From: Tulasnella sp. 424
Taxonomy: Eukaryota > Basidiomycota > Agaricomycetes > Cantharellales > Tulasnellaceae
Reading direction: 5' to 3'
Assembly (NCBI GenBank): GCA_019633425.1
Contig: WSUB01000105.1
Coordinates: forward strand, 1-64,000
Length of the DNA stretch: 64,000 bases
Shown piece by piece: positions 1 through 11,528 of this stretch (position 1 is the stretch's first letter; each line of letters opens with the position of its first letter). The translations under genes were made by a program, and so were the position numbers. The notes beneath the pieces were generated by a model. It ran no database searches, had not been told where the DNA came from, and saw only the letters and a list, made by a program, of their open reading frames with translations.

Positions 1-229
1 CGATTTACTGGGCATACAGGCAGCAAGACCGGGTCCGCCGTTCCTCCCGAACCGGTCCACCAATTCATACTTACTGGTCAACGCGGTAAACAGCGGTCAT
101 CCCGCCTATTAAGATACCACTGTCCCGCCCTGTAAGATTACCACCGGTACACCAGGAAAGATGACCGTCCGGCCAATTAGAATCGAACCGGACGGCTTAT
201 ATTCTACCGAGGGAGATTTTCTACAGTGG
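1..229. other. Unassigned left edge
   Basis: I see no supportable gene here. The stretch lies left of the point (about 230) where similarity to the other convergent PG remnants begins, so the PG copy at 230-690 has a different left neighbour from its relatives. A short phrase resembling 'aagattaccacc' recurs three times between 110 and 170, too weak to interpret. Confidence 0.3.
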
Positions 230-690
230 CATTCTTTGTCGCTGGATTTAAACACATCCTTGGCGGATTCCCCGGCAGCGACGAGAAGGTCTAGGAGCTC
301 TAATATACCGTATACTATTGTCTGGGCGCTGGTTCGTCAAGCACGCGGGATAGCGGCAGAGCAGGCCTAAGGTTCGTCCGGCTACCATCATCATTTATCG
401 AATCTTGCTTACTTTCCGACCAGAAACCTCCAGCATCACCTCATTTCAGACCCCACGCGCAAACTAATCACTGTTCTGGGAGCTGGCGCAGGCGGCAACA
501 CTAAGCGTGGCCGCCTCATATTTGAAAACGGTGCCGGTAAACTTGCGAAGGGAAGCTTGGCGGTAAATCCGCTGAGAGGTATATCGTGCGTGTTTAACCA
601 CTCGATCTTAGGAATCATTTGTTTTACTACTTGGAGCGACTCCGAAATACAGGAAACTTTGATTCTAATCTGTGGTCTCGGGACGTGAGA
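230..690 (+). pseudogene. PG remnant A (3' part only)
   Basis: This is the right-hand half of a plus-strand ORF family found five times in the window, each time just downstream of, and convergent with, a kinase-TPR gene. The shared reading runs through a phrase like GFRGSDEEF, then two stops where relatives suggest glutamine codons, then an AVYYCLGAG-like segment, and ends with a Gly/Lys-rich stretch (GNTKRGRLIFENGAGKLAKG, about 490-550). The lysine/glutamate-rich N-terminal half seen in copies B-E is absent. The antisense frame is also open here, so the coding strand is not certain; plus is preferred because its phrases are conserved between copies. I do not recognise the family. Confidence 0.45.
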
Positions 691-897
691 GAAAGAGGGG
701 GCGGTTGGTAGAGTGGGCAGGAGAGCCAACGGAAAGAAACATCGTTGAATGATTCTATCACAGGGAGGAACAAGAGGTGACGGAGACAGAGAGTGAGTGC
801 AGGGATCGATAGAACATAGGGCAATGAAACGCGTACGTCGCATGCGTTACGTGAACTTTAGACTGGAACCAGCAATCTCGGGGATCTCCAAGAAACA

Positions 898-2208
898 TCA
901 ACTAGTTGCTTCCGAATCTCGCTTGTCTGATTTACTGAGTTTAGCGGCTTCGTTTGAAGCGTAAGCTGCAATTTGAGTATGTTCGATTTGTTCGAAGACT
1001 TGAGCAGCTTCCGTATAACGAGGAATTGCGTCACTAAAGTTACCCTGATCGTGATACGTGTTTGCAAGGTTCAACAGAGCGTGGGCTGACCCGTTTCGGT
1101 CGCCGATCCCGGTACAGATTTCCAGTGCTTCAGAGTTGAGCATGATGGCCTGGCTATACTCGTGTTGAAGCCGATGAATCTCAGCGAGGCTTCGCAGAAT
1201 TTTGGCTCTCCCAAGTCTATCGCCAATATCGGTGCAGATTTGTAGAGCCTCAGTGTTGAATGTAACGGCCTCGGTGTACTCTTCTCGAGCCTGATGCATC
1301 TCAGCGAGACCCCGCAGAGCGACGGTGCTCCTTAGTCTGTCGCCTATGTCGGTGCAGATTTGCAGGGCCTCGGAGTAGAATGCAACGGCCTGGTTGTATT
1401 CCTCTCGAATTCGATGCACCTCAGCGAGACCCAGCAGAGGGACGATTACCCCGCTTCTGTCGCCGATGTCGGTATAGATTTGTAGGACCTCGGAGTAGAA
1501 AGTGACGGCCTGGTCGGGCTCGTTTCGATACCGATGCACCTCAGCGAGGCCCCAGAGGGCAGAGGCTCTCCCGTTCCTGTCGCCGATGTCGGTGTAGATT
1601 TGGAGGGCTTCAGAGTAGAATTTAGCGGCCTGACTATAGTCGTCTCGAAACCGATGCACGGTGGCCAGCTGAGCCAGCGCCACGGCCTTTCCTTTCCTCT
1701 CGCCGCCGTCTTGGTACCTACCCAAAGCGTTGGTGAAGAATTCCAACGCATTGGCGTAGTCACACTGAGCTGTGTGCATCTCTCCAAGCTGCATCAGAAG
1801 CTCTGGAGAGGGAGCTCTCGATGCCGCTGTATCGGTGGTCCGTATCGGGTTTGGGGCGATCATAGGCTGTATTGAATTCGTCAGTTGCATGCACTTGACC
1901 CCGAATCAGCACTACCCACAATCCAACTGATTGACATTTGAAAATCCTTGGCGGTCGGTCGTTTCATAGGGTCGATGTTCCAACACGCAAGCATGAGCGA
2001 ACAAAGCGCCTGAATCAGCGACATGCGAGCGTGGTTGCTGACGGATGGGAGATCTCCCTGAATGACCCGTTTGATGACGATGGCGTCCTTGGCGACATCT
2101 TGGAACGGAATCGAGTTTGTCATCACCTGTTTTGGAGCATATTCTGTGAGACTCGATCTTGAGCAATATAGTAATTGAACTTTCCTACCTCGTAAGCCAC
2201 CCACCCCA
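898..2208 (-). pseudogene. Kinase-TPR copy A, 5'-truncated
   Basis: Only the last part of a kinase-TPR gene remains. The TPR exon (898 to about 1860) is open and carries seven 40-residue TPRs with the phrase AEVHRYRNEPDQAVTFYSE and its variants. The exon before it encodes the end of the kinase C-lobe (MTNSIPFQDVAKDAIVIKR, WNIDPMKRPTA). Upstream, just WALGWVAYE of the preceding exon is left. At about 2208, where the paralogs read SDIWALG, the sequence switches to the R2 repeat. The ATP-binding lobe, catalytic loop and DFG motif are all missing, so no kinase activity is possible. A TPR-only protein could still be made from a cryptic promoter, but I treat it as a truncated gene. Confidence 0.85.
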
Positions 2209-2640
2209 ATGCCCAGAACCCGACTCCCCCAGAAGCGAACTATGAACGCACGCGAAAAAAAGAGTCAGCCGCCCAATATCAGTAATCTTGCCGAATATGT
2301 CCACATCAGGTCACTACTCACATTTCCATCGAGGGGCGGTTAACTGGCACTGGTCTTCACTATACGCCGAACTTCCTTAATGATTGTAAAGGGAGGGCCA
2401 AATTTTGATAGCTTTGTAACGCTGCTTCGCGGTGGGTTCGAAGGGATCGACATTGTTCTGTTCACCGAACACTCTTAGCACTACGTTTCCCTTTCGTAGC
2501 AAAGCGAAGTGCGTGACGTACCTGGCCTATATCCGGTCCCTCAGTCATCCCACTCCGACCCCCTCGCAATCTAGCAGGGTTCAATTAGCTGAGCGAGTAG
2601 ACGAGCGAGGCACCGGTCTCGTTGGCTCGTAGCTTGATTT
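2209..2640. repeat. Repeat module R2, copy 1
   Basis: This stretch matches 8985-9452 and 17375-17850. Landmarks are a phrase like cagaagcgaactacgaacg at the left, a TTTCCATCGAAG-like phrase in the middle and a CTGAGCGAGTNGACGAGC-like phrase at the right. The minus strand gives short broken phrases (PFEPTAKQRYKA and relatives) suggesting a dead coding sequence, but no copy has an intact frame. Its left edge is the breakpoint that truncated kinase-TPR copy A. Confidence 0.6.
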
Positions 2641-3450
2641 GCTGTAGCGTACAGCGCACTCTTCGACACCAGGAATCGGAGCCTCGACGCCTCCGGCGTA
2701 TGCCAAGATATCAGAAGGAATGGCAATGTCGTCGCCTGGCTCCTCGTGGGGGGTTCAGCTCCGTAGACGGAGACTTGGGGCGCCGCATGTCGTGCGCGAC
2801 GATGCGAGATGAAGGAATGGACTTTGAAAGCTGCAACCGCAACGAACGAAAGAAGAAGTAGTTCAAGCACGTGCGAGGACCGAAGCGGGTGCGTTGGGTT
2901 GGGGGAATAAGGTGGAGGTGGAATCGGAGATAGATTTCAGATTGGACTGGGATTTTGGTGACCGAGAGCACGTCCACAAAAGTCATGGAACAAAAAGTAA
3001 CCAGACCAAGGAATGCCAGCGCTTCGTATCGCCATGTTGGACTGAAGGTGGAGAACGCCTTGACGCCGCGAGTTGTTTGGGAGGTGATGCATCACGTTGG
3101 AAGAGGTCAAGGAAGGGGCGCCCAACCCAACTTTTCAGGGTCTGACCGCGTTCAAAGAGTCCTTGCCGCTGTCGGAACGTCGACCAAATCAGCTGGATTG
3201 ACTGCTCAGGCTACGCTCCCCGATTGACTTATCCATCATTAGGTAGATGAGGGAGGGAGAGGGAGAGGGAGAGGATGTAGCACTTGGAAGAGAAGAGGAC
3301 CTGGTACACAACCCGCTCGCGATTTTAGCGAGGGCATGTTCTCGGCTTCATGGGGGACAAGTTGCGCGTGTTCCTCTGAAATCCCTACGATTGAACACAT
3401 CCTTGCCGTTGGGACAGAGTGCATTGAGTCTATGATTATGTAAAGGTTAG
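2640..3450. repeat. Repeat module S, copy 1
   Basis: Homologous to 11529-12340 and 17850-18590, with a short tail at 22600-22790. Near the right end is a purine-rich run (GGGAGAGGGAGAGG, about 3252) present in all copies. Short ORFs are open on both strands but none keeps its frame between copies, so I call no gene. It is spacer DNA between R2 and the convergent PG remnant. Confidence 0.55.
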
Positions 3451-3477
3451 TGTCGGTGCACTGTCAGGCCAGAGAAG

Positions 3478-4330
3478 ATGCCACTAGCCCCAGGCACAAC
3501 CAAAGAAAAGACATCGACCTTTGCTTATGACGTCATCGGACTTTTTATCCATCGTTTTCGCTGCCTTACCCGGCTGCCAAGGGCGGACCGCCGAGGATAC
3601 CGTGAAAGGCGTAATGATATCCCAGGAGAGAAGAAAGACATAGAAATAGCCGACAAGGAGAACCAAGACGAGGCGGCGGACGCGGCGAAGGAGCTCCGAG
3701 CCAGCTAGGCGACACCCTCCCCGACTTGATACCCGAGAACGAGAAAGACGAAGACGTTAAGACCTCGAAAGTATCCAAGGAGAAGAGCACTGCGCTCTTA
3801 CTTGCTCCCAAGGCTGATACTCGTAAGTTGTCTGACCTCTGCGCGCGCATGTTGTCTGACCGGCAGCATTCTTTGTCGCTGAATGTTCAACAGAAGCTTG
3901 GCGGATTCCGCGGCAGCGACGAGGAGTTCTAAGAGCTCCAATATGCCGTATACTACTGTCTGGTGCTCGTTTCTCAGGCACGCAGGACAAGCGACAGAGC
4001 AAGGTTCGTCTCTTGTTCGTTCGTCCTGCTGCTATCATCATTTATCGAATCTTTCTTACTTTCCGATTAGGAAACCTCCTTTATCACCTCATTTCATACC
4101 CCAAGCGCGAACTCATCACTGCACTGTAAGATGGCGCTGGCGGAAAGACCAAGCGCGGCCGCCTCATGTTTGTAAACGCTGCCGGTAAACTCGCGAAGGG
4201 AAGCTTGGCGTTAAACCCGCTGAGAGGTATATCGTCCCTGTTGAACCACTCGTTCTTCACAATCATTTGCTTTCCTACATAGAGCGATTCGTATATACAG
4301 GAACCCTTGATTCTAATCTGATTCTAAACT
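3478..4330 (+). pseudogene. PG remnant B
   Basis: The longest-range copy of the unrecognised PG family. The left part encodes a charged, probably disordered segment (NDIPGEKKDIEIADKENQ, then LPDLIPENEKDEDVKTSK, then LLLAPKADTR) but passes through a stop and a frame change around 3705. A possible intron begins at the GTAAGT near 3821. The right part reads LGGFRGSDEEF, a stop at 3929-3932, then ELQYAVYYCLV and the Gly/Lys-rich block near 4130-4200. It keeps a CAA codon where copies A, C and D have TAA, so it is the least decayed at that point. It converges on kinase-TPR copy B, about 200 bases away. Function unknown. Confidence 0.5.
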
Positions 4331-4534
4331 GTGGTGTCGGGGGACGTGAGAGAAAGCGGCGGCGGTTGGTAGCGTTGGCAGGAGAGCCGACGGAAAGAAA
4401 CATCGTCGAATGATTCTACTACAGGAAGGAGCAAGAGGTGACGGAAACAGAGAGTGAGTGCATGGATCGACAGAACATCCGGCAATGGAATGCGTACGTC
4501 AAATGCTTTATGGAAACCAGCAATCTCAGAAACG

Positions 4535-7028
4535 TCATGAGGCTTCTTCTCGCTTCGATAATCGACGGACTTTGGCAACTTCTTTCGAAGCGTAAGCTAC
4601 ATTCCCAGTATCTCCAATCCGCTCAAAGATTTCAATTGCTTCTGTATAACGAGGAATTGCGTCACCGAAGTTGCCCTGATCGCGATGCACGTCAGCACGG
4701 TTCAACAGAGCGTGTGCTGTCCCGTATCGGTCGCCGATGTCGGTAGAGATTTCCAGCGCTTCAGAGTTGAGCGTGATGGCCTGGCTATACTCGTGTCGAA
4801 GCCGATGAATCTCAGCGAGCCTTCGCAGAATATAAGCTCTCCCAAGTCTATCGCCAATGTCGATGCTGATTTGTAGAGCCTCAGTGTAGAGTGTAATGGC
4901 CTCGCTGTACTCTTCTCGAGCCTGATGCACCTCAGCGAGACCCTGCAGAGCGTAGGTTTTTCTTTGTCTATCACCGATGTCGGTGTAGATTTGCAGGGCC
5001 TCGGAGTAGAATTTAACGGCCTGGTCGTACTCCTTTCGAAATCTATGCACCTCAGCGAGACCCTGCAGAGCGTCGACTCTCCCTTCCCTGTCTCCGATGT
5101 CGGTGCGGATTTGTAGGACCTCGGAGTAGAAAGTAGCGGCCTGGCTGTACTCGTCTCGATATCGATGCACCTCAGCGAGGCCCCAGAAGGCAGAGGCTCT
5201 CCCGATTCCGTCGCCCATGTCGGTGTAGATTTGGAGGGCTTCAGAGTAGAATGTAACGGCTTGACTGTACTCGTCCCGAAACCGATGCACGGTTGCCAGC
5301 TCAACCAGGGCCGCGGCCTTTCCTTTTCCGTCGCCGATGTCTCTGTACCTACCCAAAGCGTCGGTGAAAAATTCCAACGCGTTGGCGTAGTCACCCTGCT
5401 TTTTGTGCATCCGCCCCAGTTCCATCAGAAGCGCTGGAGAGCAAGCTCTGGATGCCGCTGTATCGGTGGTCCGTATCGGGTTTGGGGCGATCATAGGCTG
5501 TATTGAATCCGTCAGTTGCATGTACTTGACCCTGAATCAGCATTACCCACAATCCAATTGATTGACATTCGAAAAGCCTTGGCAGTCGGTCGCTTCATAG
5601 GGTCGATGCTCCAACACGAAAGCATGAGCGAACAAAGCGCCTGAATCAGCGACATGCGAGCGTGGTTCGTGATGGATGGGAGATCTCCCTGAATGACCCG
5701 TTTGATAACGACGGCGTCCTTGGCGACATCTTGAAACGGAATTGAGTTGGTCATGACCTATTTCAGAGCATATTTGTGAGACTCGATTGTGAACAATACA
5801 GTAATTGAACTTTCCTACCTCATAAGCCACCCACCCCAACGCCCAGATGTCGCTCTCAAGGATAGGTTCGTCCTCTCTCAATACCTCTGGCGGGGCCCAC
5901 CGGAGCGTGTACTTATCTCCAGTCAACGTTATGCCCATCGTATTGGTGGAACTGCAGAATGTTGCTTCGATCGATAGGACTGCCTGCGGTTTGTCCTCAG
6001 TTTGTCTCGTCTCCTTGTTCAGATCGTTGGTTGTGAGACGCCGAGCGGATCCGAAGTCGGTAATTATCGCGCGGTATTGTGAGTTTACTAGTATGTTGAT
6101 CTGAAAAGTCCGGACAATGTTACCCAGCGGTTCATGATAACGCTCTCGGAACGTACGGATTTCAGGTCACCGTGACGGATGGGGGGCTGGCGATTATGGA
6201 GATACTCTACTCCTCTAGCCACATGGTCAATCTTGAATTCAGAGTGTCAGAGGTGGTTGAAGGAAAGTCATTTGATCGTACCAGCCAGACTCGTTCCGGA
6301 ATTTCCCACTCCGCTGACGCGATAAAGTCCCTCAAGGTACCGTTGTCTTCCCAAGGAAAGACCAGCCAGATCGTATCCTCGGAAATGTCCTCAACGAATC
6401 CTTCGAGCTTGATTATGTTTACGGAAGAAAGGTCGACCAAGAATCCCGCTTCTCTCAGTGTCAACTGAGCGGAAAGAGTTAGCGCTGAAAGCACCGCATG
6501 ATTGGATTGAGGATTCTTACCCCCAATACCCTGGCTCGATCGTCTGATATGTTCATTTTTTTGATTGCTACAGGCTGTGAGGTTGGAAACGATGAGCCGC
6601 CCAACGTCACTATAAATCAACGGAGGAGCTGTGCTTCACGGACCTTTCGCCGCGAAGACGTTTCCCCTTCCGGACTATCGGACTCGAGAGTTTGGCTTTT
6701 CGTAGGATCGTACGGGCCCTCTCGGTCTATGCCACCGGAGGGGGAGATCAAAAATGCCTTTACCACCGTCGCGTTTCCTCCACGAAACTCGGGGGCGTCC
6801 TTGGGGAATTCAAATGATGACTCATCAATTCGCCATTTCGCAAGCTTCTCGAGCTTCTCTCTCTACCAGAAGAGTATTTCTTCGTAAGCTATCGAGATCG
6901 TCCTTCGGGACCCAGGAAGCACGTACCAATTTGGCGCTCAGCGGGAATCCACCGGAGGAGGCGTCGTGGTCCAACGGCGACTCAAGCAGGCCAGAAGCGC
7001 CGGCATCGTGGCTTTCGTGTTTTTTCAT
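4535..7028 (-). CDS. TKL-type protein kinase with C-terminal TPR repeats, copy B
   Basis: Eight exons, about 690 residues. Exon 1 begins MKKHESHDAGASG (ATG at 7028) and is spliced at LSAKL. Exon 2 (about 6650-6865) carries KLEKLAKWRIDESSFEF and a glycine-poor P-loop equivalent (GGNATVVKAFL). Exon 3 is short and holds the ATP-anchoring lysine in PVAIKKMNI. Exon 4 holds the helix-C glutamate (LTLREAGFL) and WLVFPWEDNGTLRDFI. Exon 5 ends in the catalytic loop IRHGDLKS; exon 6 continues INILV, ITDFGSARRL, YTLRWAPPEVL and SDIWALGWVAYE. Exon 7 completes the C-lobe (CWSIDPMKRPTA). Exon 8 (4535 to about 5510) holds seven 40-residue TPRs. All residues needed for phosphotransfer are present, with HGD in place of HRD. 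Exon boundaries were read by eye and agree with copies C-F. The likely role is an intracellular Ser/Thr kinase with a TPR peptide- or protein-binding arm; substrate unknown. Confidence 0.88.
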
Positions 7029-7950
7029 AGGATGATCTAAGCAAGAAGACTAAGTGATGTCAAGAATCGCAGTTTGGGGATGGGTTTCACAGAGAGGGGG
7101 GAAGCGGATAGAGTGCTGATGCTGGACAAGGCGATGGTGGACAAGGTGATCGCGGGAAGAAAGACGCGGCAGCTTTTTCCCACATGGCACTGCATCTCGC
7201 TTCGCGAGGTTAATGGCCACAGTGTCCTGCAGCTGGGCGCTTGTCAACGCCACATAATGCCTTGCTAGCCCACGCGGTGAAGTCGAGGGTCGGTCTCAGA
7301 AAATTAACGTCTCATGGGTCACGCGCCACAGGATAAGACATACTGCAATGTCAATCACACAATGCTGACAGGGAAAATATCTGAAAGCAACTATTCTGTA
7401 AGAACGATGATGTACTTACTACATCAGCAGACTGTGGTCTACAGCTAGCAGTTCCCTCCGGCTCGGTTCCTATTCGTCAAGTTTCGACTCTCGAAAGCGG
7501 CCTCGGTAACCTCCGGACGGTTTCCAGCCACCCCGTTCCCGCACTCACATCACCATCTTCATGAGCGTGATCGAATATCAGGAGCGAGATGATACGAATG
7601 TTTGGTGGACGTCTGAAGAGCCACGACGCCATAGAAATACCACCCCGTGCTGGAGTGTTCAGGGACCGCTTGACTTTATTGGGAAGTTTGACTTGCTGTC
7701 AGGGAGGTCGAGGTGTCAAGGAGGTCGGACTGATACCCTACCTCGGTCTCAAGCCAGAATCTCACAAGCACTTCGTGTCCGCGGTATCGCGGTTCTAGTT
7801 CACTCGTATGTACTCTCTACGTCCAAGTCGAACTGAACTCTCAAAATCGAAAGTCTGAACGGTCAATTGCTCCACCAAGAGCTATCGCGTTAGGAAGGCA
7901 AAGGGGCTTATTCTCTTGGGCCATCTACGCAGCGAGTCCTTCGGGCCACA
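7029..7950. other. Upstream region of kinase-TPR copy B
   Basis: No convincing gene. Parts of this region recur upstream of copies C (15868-16500), D (22163-22600) and F (29219-29800), for example a phrase like gctgggcgcttgtc near 7230. It should contain the promoter of copy B, but I could not define individual sites. Short ORFs such as 7561-7836 (+) are not preserved in the matching region near 16430-16500. Confidence 0.4.
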
Positions 7951-8580
7951 CCAGATCTTCCCGCCCCACTGGCACCCAAAGTTCTCTTTCTTCACCCCTC
8001 AATTGAAGTCGGAACAAGTGGAAAAGTGTCTCGTGCACGTTCAATCTCATGCGTGGGCCAAATAGGGTTAAAAGAGAGGAAGAGCCAAGCGAGCCATGGC
8101 CGTCGAAAACGAGGGGAACGCCGTAGAAGATCGGGGAGCAGGGACATGCATATAGCGTATGCAGATGACCAACAAGCAAGACTAGCAGATAGAGAAAACG
8201 ACTATGAAAACAACGGTGAGTTAGTTCTCGGACTCTCTCGGGATTGTCGGATACCACTCACCGTCCGAACAACCTTCAACAAGTCATTCAGCGCGCGACG
8301 TCCTGTACGCAGCGACCGACGACAGAACATATGCACTCCCCCAGGAAAGGAAAGTCACGACGCCCCCAGACGGGAAGTATGTGTACACGTGAAATGGAAG
8401 GTCAACCGCTCGAGATTATTTATACGGCCGATGATGCAGTTGACAGGCGATTGCTCACTTTTCCGTTGAAGGCTAAACCCCACTATAACCGAATCCAACT
8501 CAAACGCCGTCAGACGCCCTCGATGGTTGGAACGGAAAGGGCGAATCTCCCTAGCCTCGTTGAACTGCTTTAGGTTTCCT
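7950..8580. repeat. Repeat module R1, copy 1
   Basis: Matches 16500-16990. It also resembles R2 weakly: both contain ggaaagtcacgac, a purine-rich stretch, then a cacgtttccNttgaag-like phrase. R1 and R2 may therefore be an old tandem duplication of one sequence. Frames are broken; no gene is called. Confidence 0.5.
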
Positions 8581-9452
8581 TGGCGTTGTTCTGTTCAATC
8601 CAAATTGGATCGGCGAGGGACATTTTTGTTCCGGCTCGAATGACCTCGCGGCGGCCTTCTTTACGGTTCAGTCCCTTGGGCAACCCACCCACCTCCCCCA
8701 CTCAGTTCGGAAAGTTCCTTGAGCTTATCTGACCCGGCTAGGTGACCGAGGAGACGAACGAGCTATCGTCCGTGCGTGAGCTGTTGGAAGCGTACGAGGT
8801 AGAAGTGGATTACTTTCGCAACTCACGTTATTGTCGAAACCACCAGTCGGTCCGAATTTGGAACGAGTCGAAGATGCTCGCCTCTCCTCGCCGTCCGACA
8901 AGTTTGACCTCGAACTAATTCTTCGATGCCAATCTTTTGTTCCTCAAGGAGAATAACGGCGGAACCCATGCACTTCTCTTGACGTAGAAAGTCACGACTC
9001 CCCTAGAAGCGAACTACCAACGGATGTGAAAATAATATGTTCAGTCGCCCGAAATCGGTTATCCTGCCGAAGACGCGATAGAAGGCCACAACTCACGTTT
9101 CTATTGAAGAATGAATAACCTGCACTGGCTTTCACTGCGCGCCAGAATTGTTGATGATGGTAAAAGGAGGAGAAAATCGTGGTAGCTTTGTAACGCTGCT
9201 TGACGGTGGCTTCAAAGGGCGCGGCGTTGGTCACCGAGATCTCTTAGGTTCCCTCTAATCGCAAAGAGAAGTGCGTACCGTACCTTGATATATATTCCGG
9301 CTCTCCGGTCATTTCACCCATCGTCCCGTGTTATTTGGCAGGCTTTGACTGGCTGAGCGAGTAGATGAGCAAGGCACTAATCGTGTTGGTTCGGGGCTTG
9401 AGCCGTTGCAGCGCGCAACGCACTATTCGACACCAGGAATCGGAGTCTGTCT
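8581..9452. repeat. Repeat module R2, copy 2, with left extension
   Basis: Matches 17000-17850. The left part contains plus-strand phrases (VRELLEAYEVEVDYF; FDLELILRCQSF, about 8780-8935) whose relatives at 17150-17350 read FDLGLILRCQF in a different local frame, so an old coding sequence may have decayed here. The right end (ggaatcggagtctg, 9452) is where similarity to the other copies stops abruptly and inserted DNA begins. Confidence 0.5.
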
Positions 9453-11528
9453 ATAATTTATATATGGCCACGGCGTGCACCGTGGGGGACCCAGGACCTT
9501 TTATGACAGCCTAAAGTGACAGTATAGTCTGAGTATACACACGAGCCTAAAATTTCAATAGTTATAAATTATTCGAGCTAGATATTGAGGACTCAAAATG
9601 AGAATCCATTCGGGGCGAGCTTCTTCAGACGACCCGGTCGCAGCGTGCGGAACAACCCGCGAAATCCTCACGGCCCCAGCCCGTTGAATCTAAAAAGGAT
9701 AAAAAAAAAGACGGCAAACTCAACGGAGCAGTGTATGTTGCTGGGTAAAAGACCAAAATCTCTGTGGAATCGAATGCGTGACTCTACAGCTCATCCTTTG
9801 GGTCTCATAGGAAGTAAGGGCAGGGGCCTGAGCGCGCCGAGGCATTAAAGCGGATTTGGGTGAGATATAGGTGAAGTGGGCTGTGCCGGAAAGTGGACTC
9901 AAACCTAGTCTCCCAGACGAAATATGACTTGGGATGGGGGCAGCAGGTTCGTCATGTTTATTCGAACCCGTCTGAAGCGCTGTGGTACCCGGCCCAATGA
10001 AAGCTGGAGTTCAATGACAAGGATAAAACGTGAGGTGTCACGCATGCGAGCCCGCGAGTAGGCAAGACCTTGCCCCAGTTTCTACTGTAAACAGTTGTTC
10101 GTATGGGCAAATACACAACAGCTAATATTTCTAGGTTTCTCTAGACTTGTACAAACTGCCGAGTCGTGTACCTTCAAAGGAATCACCCAACCAAGGAACT
10201 TGGCTCGAATTGGACCGTGGATTAGAATGTCTACCGCAAGATTAATCACGCGCTAACTTGAGGGGAGGGGTTATTCGGAAGCGATGCAATATATATACAT
10301 GAGGATAGGATGCGACGTAACCACGGCGCATTCACCTACTCATCATTTCTAAACTTGCTTGGAGAGCGCCGGGGTATATACAAACCAACATGTTCCGCAT
10401 CTCCGCCTCGGAAGGACGCGACACTCGTGACACCCCGGCATGGCGTCAAGACCTCTCAATGAAACTCGGCAGCTCTGAGAAAAGACTGTGCAGGCGCTAA
10501 GGCAGACTGATGCGAGGATCCGACAAAAGACATCGCAGATAGAGAGAGAAATAATACTTATTGAAGGAAAGATGCCGTACCGGGATGAAACAACGGCCTA
10601 GCAAGATCGGCCAAAAAGAAAGAATGGCCTATCCTGGCAAAGTGTAGCTGGTGATAAGGATTGAAGTTGTGCTGTTCTAACGTCGAAATTCATTCCCAAC
10701 TTGCTAGTGCACAATCATGAACATTGTACTAAACTAGGTCGACTTTGGTGGATTAAAGCACATAAACTCAAAGGCTGAAACATGCTGTCGTTTGCATAGA
10801 TGAAGTTTCGAGGGACTTCTTTGACCCATTTGCAATGTCAGGTCAGCAGATCAGTCCAACTGTTACAGGATCTCTGCAATGCCTTTCTTATGATGTTACC
10901 GTTCAAAACGCGCAGTCAAGGGCGAAAGGTTGAAGAGATTGCACGGAAAAACAAACAAAGCATGGGTCTTAAGGCAGAAGATGAAGTGACTCGGGCAAGG
11001 GGAGATGACAACCCGACACGGAACAGTATTGCCGTCGGGATCGCTCACACCAAGTGCTCACCAGGTCCGCTGCAAGCAACGCGGGGTGCGTCTGACTGGC
11101 CACCGCGGAGTAAAGTCGGGGGAAGGGAAGCCGCGCGAAACCTTTCTTCGCAAAACAGCGAAAGCTGGGTCTGAGTTAAAAATGCACGCGAAAAAGACCG
11201 AAAGTCCAAATAGCAGAGAAGTAATATGCGTGCGTGCCTCAGCATCGTCGAGCGTACAAAATAATGATGGGATAAGGGGAACACGGAAAGTGGAGGGGGG
11301 AGTGTGGTCCCGGGGTCCTGCGTGCCTGCAGAGTGAACCGTGCTCATTTGGGCGGTATGAGAGGTTGTAAGGTGATGACGACGGACATACAGGGAGTTGA
11401 GGATGCGAAGAAGTGTCGGGGGACCTCTTGTATTCGTCATCAGGAACGTGTGGGGCGGTACACGGGGTCACGAAAATGTTACGATTTACTGCTGGGAAGA
11501 CCCAGGTCCTTACCATGACGGTCCTGGG
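9453..11528. other. About 2.1 kb of unrelated DNA splitting the R2-S junction
   Basis: In copies 1 and 3 the R2 and S modules are directly adjacent (near 2685 and 17835). Here the R2 side stops near 9452 and the S side resumes near 11529 (catacgccgagatatg), leaving about 2.1 kb with no counterpart in the window. It contains no gene I can support: the ORF at 10800-11174 (+) and the overlapping minus ORF 11058-11702 are in different frames over the same DNA and neither shows a domain. A similar phrase lies near each end (gacccaggaccttttatgac at about 9487, gacccaggtccttaccatgac at about 11499), which may be chance or an element end. Confidence 0.5.

Noticed and set aside
436..843. Open minus-strand frame of 135 residues downstream of kinase-TPR copy A, with counterparts at 12956 and 19220
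   Set aside because: It is the antisense of the PG remnant. Frames are not kept in copies B and E, and composition is typical of shadow ORFs.
9855..9925. tRNA-like phrase (gtttgagtcc on the minus strand)
   Set aside because: The flanking bases do not pair to form a T-arm or acceptor stem.
10800..11174. Plus ORF of 124 residues in the inserted DNA
   Set aside because: Composition is unremarkable, there is no domain, and no second copy to test it.
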